Source of the DNA: Methanomicrobiales archaeon
Lineage (GTDB): Archaea; Halobacteriota; Methanomicrobia; Methanomicrobiales; Methanoculleaceae
Direction of reading: 5' to 3'
Length of the DNA stretch: 7,757 nt
Assembly (NCBI GenBank): GCA_012511245.1
Contig: JAAZGM010000128.1
Location: 1 to 7,757 of the forward strand
This document shows, in pieces, positions 5,152 to 7,757 of the stretch. The first letter of the stretch is position 1; every line of letters starts with the position of its first letter. Made by a program: the position numbers and the translations under genes. Under the pieces are notes generated by a model. It saw only the letters and a list, made by a program, of their open reading frames with translations. It had not been told where the DNA came from and ran no database searches.

Positions 5152-7757
5152 GTAGCACCACCCTCTGCGTAAAGTTCTGTGCGCACCCGCTGGATGACCG
5201 TCTCCGGGTCACGGAAGTAGGAGACCAGGATCTTGCTCACGTCCTTGAAGTAGCGGATCTTCTTGATGCGCATCCATTCAAGGACTTCCTGCCGACGTTT
5301 CAGTTCTTCGCGCATCCGCTCCTCGCTCCAGCCCCGATCCTCCATGATCTGTTCGAGGATGTAGGATTTGCCTGAATACCGGATCTCGTCGGTCGCCGGG
5401 TGCCACCGGAAGACCTCGTTCGTGATCAATTCGTTCGTCCGGGGATCGATGTCCAGGATCTCGATGAGTTGCTTGTTTCGCCGGATCCGCTGGCCGCCGA
5501 CACGGGCCTGCACCTGGATGGACATCAGGGAGAGGGCAGAGAGCATGTTCCTCGGCACATCGATCGGCGGGTTCTCCAGACGGTGGACGGCGCTTGCCAC
5601 CGAGTCGGCGTGCATCGTCGCGTAGGTGACGTGACCGGTGCTCATCGCCTGGAAGAGGGTCAGAGCCTCCTTGCCACGGACCTCACCGACCAGGATGTAC
5701 TCCGGCCGCTGCCGCAGAGCCGCTCGCAGGAGTTCATACATATCGATCTCGCCCCGTCCGTCCTGCGAGAACGAGTCACGGGTGATGCTCGGGATCCAGT
5801 TCGGGTGAGGCAGTTTCAGTTCCCGGGTATCCTCGAGGGTGACGATCTTTGCAAGAGGCGGGATGAAGAGCGATATGGCGTTCAGGGTCGTCGTCTTTCC
5901 AGACGCTGTTCCGCCGGCAAATATGCAGGACTTGGCGTTCTCGACCGCAAGCCAGATGAACGCGATCCCGAGCGGTGAGAAGGTGTGCCACTCGATGAGG
6001 TCCGTCGGCGTGATCGGTTCTTCACGGAACTTACGGATGGTGAACGTCGAGCCGTGTGCGGTCACCTCCTCCCCGAGCGTCATCTGGATACGCGATCCGT
6101 CGCTCATCGTGGCGTCCAGTATGGGTTCGGCGATGGAGATGTATTTTCCAGCCCGCTGCGCAAGTTTTGTGACGAACGAGTCGAGCTCCACATGATCGTA
6201 GTAGGCGAGGCTCGTCTTCATCGATTCGTACGTTGTGTGATAGACGAATATGGCGCTGCCCACACCGTCACAGGAGATATCTTCGATATATTTGTCGTGC
6301 ATCACAGGGTCGATCAGCCCGTCGCCGAGGAACTCCTTCTCGACGTGGTAGAGGATCTTCTCGCGTTCAAGAGGTTCGAGGCGTATCCCATAATCGGTGA
6401 TGATCATATTCGCTGCGCCACGGAGTGCATTTCGGGCTTCTTCACGGGAAAGGTCACGTGATGCGATGTTGAGCGTCTCAAAGAGCCGTTCTTTGATCTC
6501 TAAGAAGAGTTCCTGCTCGCCGGTCGTCAGTTCGGGTTCGAGGACGTGGTAGGTATACTCATGTGTCGTGTTGTCGTAGGTCACCCGGACATACGCATAC
6601 GGTTCATTCACGGGATAGAGTTCGATCTCCTCCACCCCTGGCGACGACCGCATCAAGAGATCGACGAGCTGTCCATGGAGTGCGGGGTTGTACTCCTCGA
6701 TTGCTTCCCCGACCATTGGCATCTGGAGTTTTTTGAGGAATCCAAACCGGGACCTCGGAATATCCTCAACCGGAGTCACCACCCGCGCGGCGGCCGCGGC
6801 AAGTGAGCCGGAGGAGTACGACCGGGAGAATATCTCGTCGAACTCCGATACCACTCTGGCATTGTCGACGAAGTCAAAGGAGCGGTCGTTGCGGTTGAAA
6901 TTCAGTTCATCGATGGTGAACGTCGCGCTCTTCGGGAGGATCAGGTCAGCCAGGCTCCCAAGTTCTTCCACCGTCACCACGCCGTCAGAATCGCCTTCTT
7001 TAGGCTCTTCGCTCTCTGCCTCCTCGTGGGGCTGTACCTGTGCTGCACCGGTCCTCTCCCTCTCCGGCCATTCTCTCAGCCGGTTGAGGATATCCGCAGG
7101 GACTGATATCTGGGGTGGGGATACCGGCAGATCCGTTTCTGCCGCAGAGGTATCGGCCGGTGTCGGGGGTTCTGCCTGTGCATTTCTGGTTTCTTCCTCC
7201 TCCGGCCACTCTTTCAGCCGATCGAGGATATCTATGGGAGCAGGTTCTGCGGCCCTCTGCACAACCGGGACCGGTTCGTTATCTTTCAGTCTGTCAAGGA
7301 TATCCGCGGGGGCTGACTTCTCGGGTGAGGATATCGGCAGATCCGTCTCCGTGAGGGGGGCATGCATCTCAACCGGCGGAGCGGCCGCCGTCCTGCCGCT
7401 TCCTGAACCGTTCACATCGATCCGATCGAGGAGTGCCATGACGGGGTCTTTCTCAGTGGGTTTATGCGGTTCAGCAGAACTGCCCAGCCTTGCCACCGCA
7501 TCGATGAGTGAACGGATATCTGCACTCTGTTCTGCCTGTAAAGACGATGATTCCGGCTGTTTATGAGGGACCTGCTTCTCAATCGGGGGGTTGACCGAGG
7601 GCTCTCCGCTGCTTTCCGGGCTCTTCTCACCAAGCCGATTAAGGAGCACCCGGACAGGATCTTTCTCGGCTGGTTTGCGCGATTCGGCGGAACTGCCAAG
7701 TTTTGCAACCGCATCGATGAGTGAACGGACGTCTGTGCTCTGTTCAGTCTCTGGGGG
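5148..7757 (-). CDS. Type II/IV secretion ATPase, FlaI/TadA/GspE family, with long repeat-rich N-terminus (5' end outside window)
   Basis: The open frame reaches the right edge, giving 869 visible residues without a start; the GTG at 7647-7649 is only an internal Val of a repeat. Numbering here is from the first visible residue. Residues 1 to about 265 are a Pro/Glu/Ser-rich, probably disordered region with repeats. An alpha/beta N-terminal domain (about 330-540) and the hexameric ATPase core follow. The core has Walker A G-G-T-A-S-G-K-T (615-622), the Asp box T-L-E-D-T-R-E-L (E642-D643), Walker B Y-I-L-V-G-E-V-R-G (E692) and the His box T-G-H-V-T-Y-A-T-M-H (H709, H716). The C-terminus E-V-L-E-W-M-R-I-K-K-I-R-Y is typical of archaeal FlaI-like ATPases. 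All catalytic motifs are intact. It would power assembly of a type IV-pilus-like filament or secretion device from the cytoplasmic face, with the two platform genes just downstream (4-base overlap with the first). FlaI is about 550 residues, so the extension is the unusual part. Confidence 0.93.
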   Translation of the reverse strand, partial: PPETEQSTDVRSLIDAVAKLGSSAESRKPAEKDPVRVLLNRLGEKSPESSGEPSVNPPIEKQVPHKQPESSSLQAEQSADIRSLIDAVARLGSSAEPHKPTEKDPVMALLDRIDVNGSGSGRTAAAPPVEMHAPLTETDLPISSPEKSAPADILDRLKDNEPVPVVQRAAEPAPIDILDRLKEWPEEEETRNAQAEPPTPADTSAAETDLPVSPPQISVPADILNRLREWPERERTGAAQVQPHEEAESEEPKEGDSDGVVTVEELGSLADLILPKSATFTIDELNFNRNDRSFDFVDNARVVSEFDEIFSRSYSSGSLAAAAARVVTPVEDIPRSRFGFLKKLQMPMVGEAIEEYNPALHGQLVDLLMRSSPGVEEIELYPVNEPYAYVRVTYDNTTHEYTYHVLEPELTTGEQELFLEIKERLFETLNIASRDLSREEARNALRGAANMIITDYGIRLEPLEREKILYHVEKEFLGDGLIDPVMHDKYIEDISCDGVGSAIFVYHTTYESMKTSLAYYDHVELDSFVTKLAQRAGKYISIAEPILDATMSDGSRIQMTLGEEVTAHGSTFTIRKFREEPITPTDLIEWHTFSPLGIAFIWLAVENAKSCIFAGGTASGKTTTLNAISLFIPPLAKIVTLEDTRELKLPHPNWIPSITRDSFSQDGRGEIDMYELLRAALRQRPEYILVGEVRGKEALTLFQAMSTGHVTYATMHADSVASAVHRLENPPIDVPRNMLSALSLMSIQVQARVGGQRIRRNKQLIEILDIDPRTNELITNEVFRWHPATDEIRYSGKSYILEQIMEDRGWSEERMREELKRRQEVLEWMRIKKIRYFKDVSKILVSYFRDPETVIQRVRTELYAEGGAT
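7074..7349 (-). repeat. Three diverged repeats in the ATPase N-terminal region
   Basis: Three units lie at about 7284-7349, 7200-7238 and 7074-7139. The first and third share E-T-D-L-P-[IV]-S-x-P, then P-A-D-I-L-[DN]-R-L-[KR]. The second has P-I-D-I-L-D-R-L-K. The second and third continue E-W-P-E followed by charged residues. At DNA level GATATC and GGCAGATCCGT recur in the outer copies. They look like internal duplications of a helix-forming motif separated by Pro/Ala-rich linkers. Confidence 0.75.
7416..7733 (-). repeat. Two copies of a 35-residue module, 213 nt apart, in the ATPase N-terminus
   Basis: Copies at 7629-7733 and 7416-7520 both read D-[VI]-R-S-L-I-D-A-V-A-[KR]-L-G-S-S-A-E, then K-P-x-E-K-D-P-V and L-L-[ND]-R-[LI]. 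By hand, 25 of 35 residues match and about four in five bases match over 91 nt, including an identical stretch of about 20 nt near the 5' end of the coding repeat. In-frame spacing is exactly 71 codons. The first copy is preceded by similar residues (E-Q-S), and the array may continue past the right edge. Confidence 0.85.

Noticed and set aside
7647..7649. GTG as start codon of the secretion ATPase
   Set aside because: The frame continues open upstream to the window edge with residues matching the second repeat copy, so this codon is an internal Val and the true start is outside.

Overview
The window looks like chromosome from a methanogenic euryarchaeon, most likely of the Methanomicrobiales (Methanoculleus-like). 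This is inferred from an archaeal aIF1/SUI1 protein, an archaeal-type cobyric acid synthase, an archaeal FlaI/FlaJ-type secretion cassette, TATA-box promoters, T-run terminators and fairly GC-rich coding DNA. The genus is not proven.

Left part (1-2401). The start of a small ribbon-helix-helix-like protein runs off the left edge on the minus strand. Next, also on the minus strand, comes a complete aIF1 gene with a TATA box and a hairpin/T-run terminator. Just upstream lies a minus-strand stretch (about 547-870) encoding only the C-terminal tail of an adenosylcobalamin-dependent (class II) ribonucleotide reductase. It has no usable start codon and is cut off where the divergent plus-strand gene for cobyric acid synthase (cobQ/cbiP) begins. 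It is best read as a gene remnant.

Middle (2402-3176). A short convergent spacer is followed by a minus-strand gene for an acylphosphatase domain fused to a coiled-coil-like C-terminal extension. Its promoter region holds a perfect 24-bp palindrome over the TATA box and a second, overlapping inverted repeat over the Shine-Dalgarno sequence.

Right part (3177-7757). A tightly coupled minus-strand operon encodes a FlaI/GspE/TadA-type secretion ATPase (5' end outside the window), then two separate single-domain FlaJ/TadB/TadC-type membrane platform proteins. ATPase and first platform gene overlap by 4 bases (ATGA). The two platform genes are 1 base apart with a strong GGAGGTG ribosome site. The order matches the bacterial tadA-tadB-tadC core and the archaeal Epd-like pilus machines that also use two platform proteins. 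The ATPase carries a long, repeat-rich, probably disordered N-terminal extension of at least about 265 residues. It contains two copies of a 35-residue module 213 nt apart and five copies of a short [VAI]-L-[L]-[DN]-R-[LI] helix-like motif. This extension is the least explained feature of the window. No pilin or prepilin peptidase gene is visible, so the secreted substrate is unknown.

There is no stretch over 300 bases without a gene or gene remnant. I saw no tRNA, rRNA, CRISPR array or insertion sequence.
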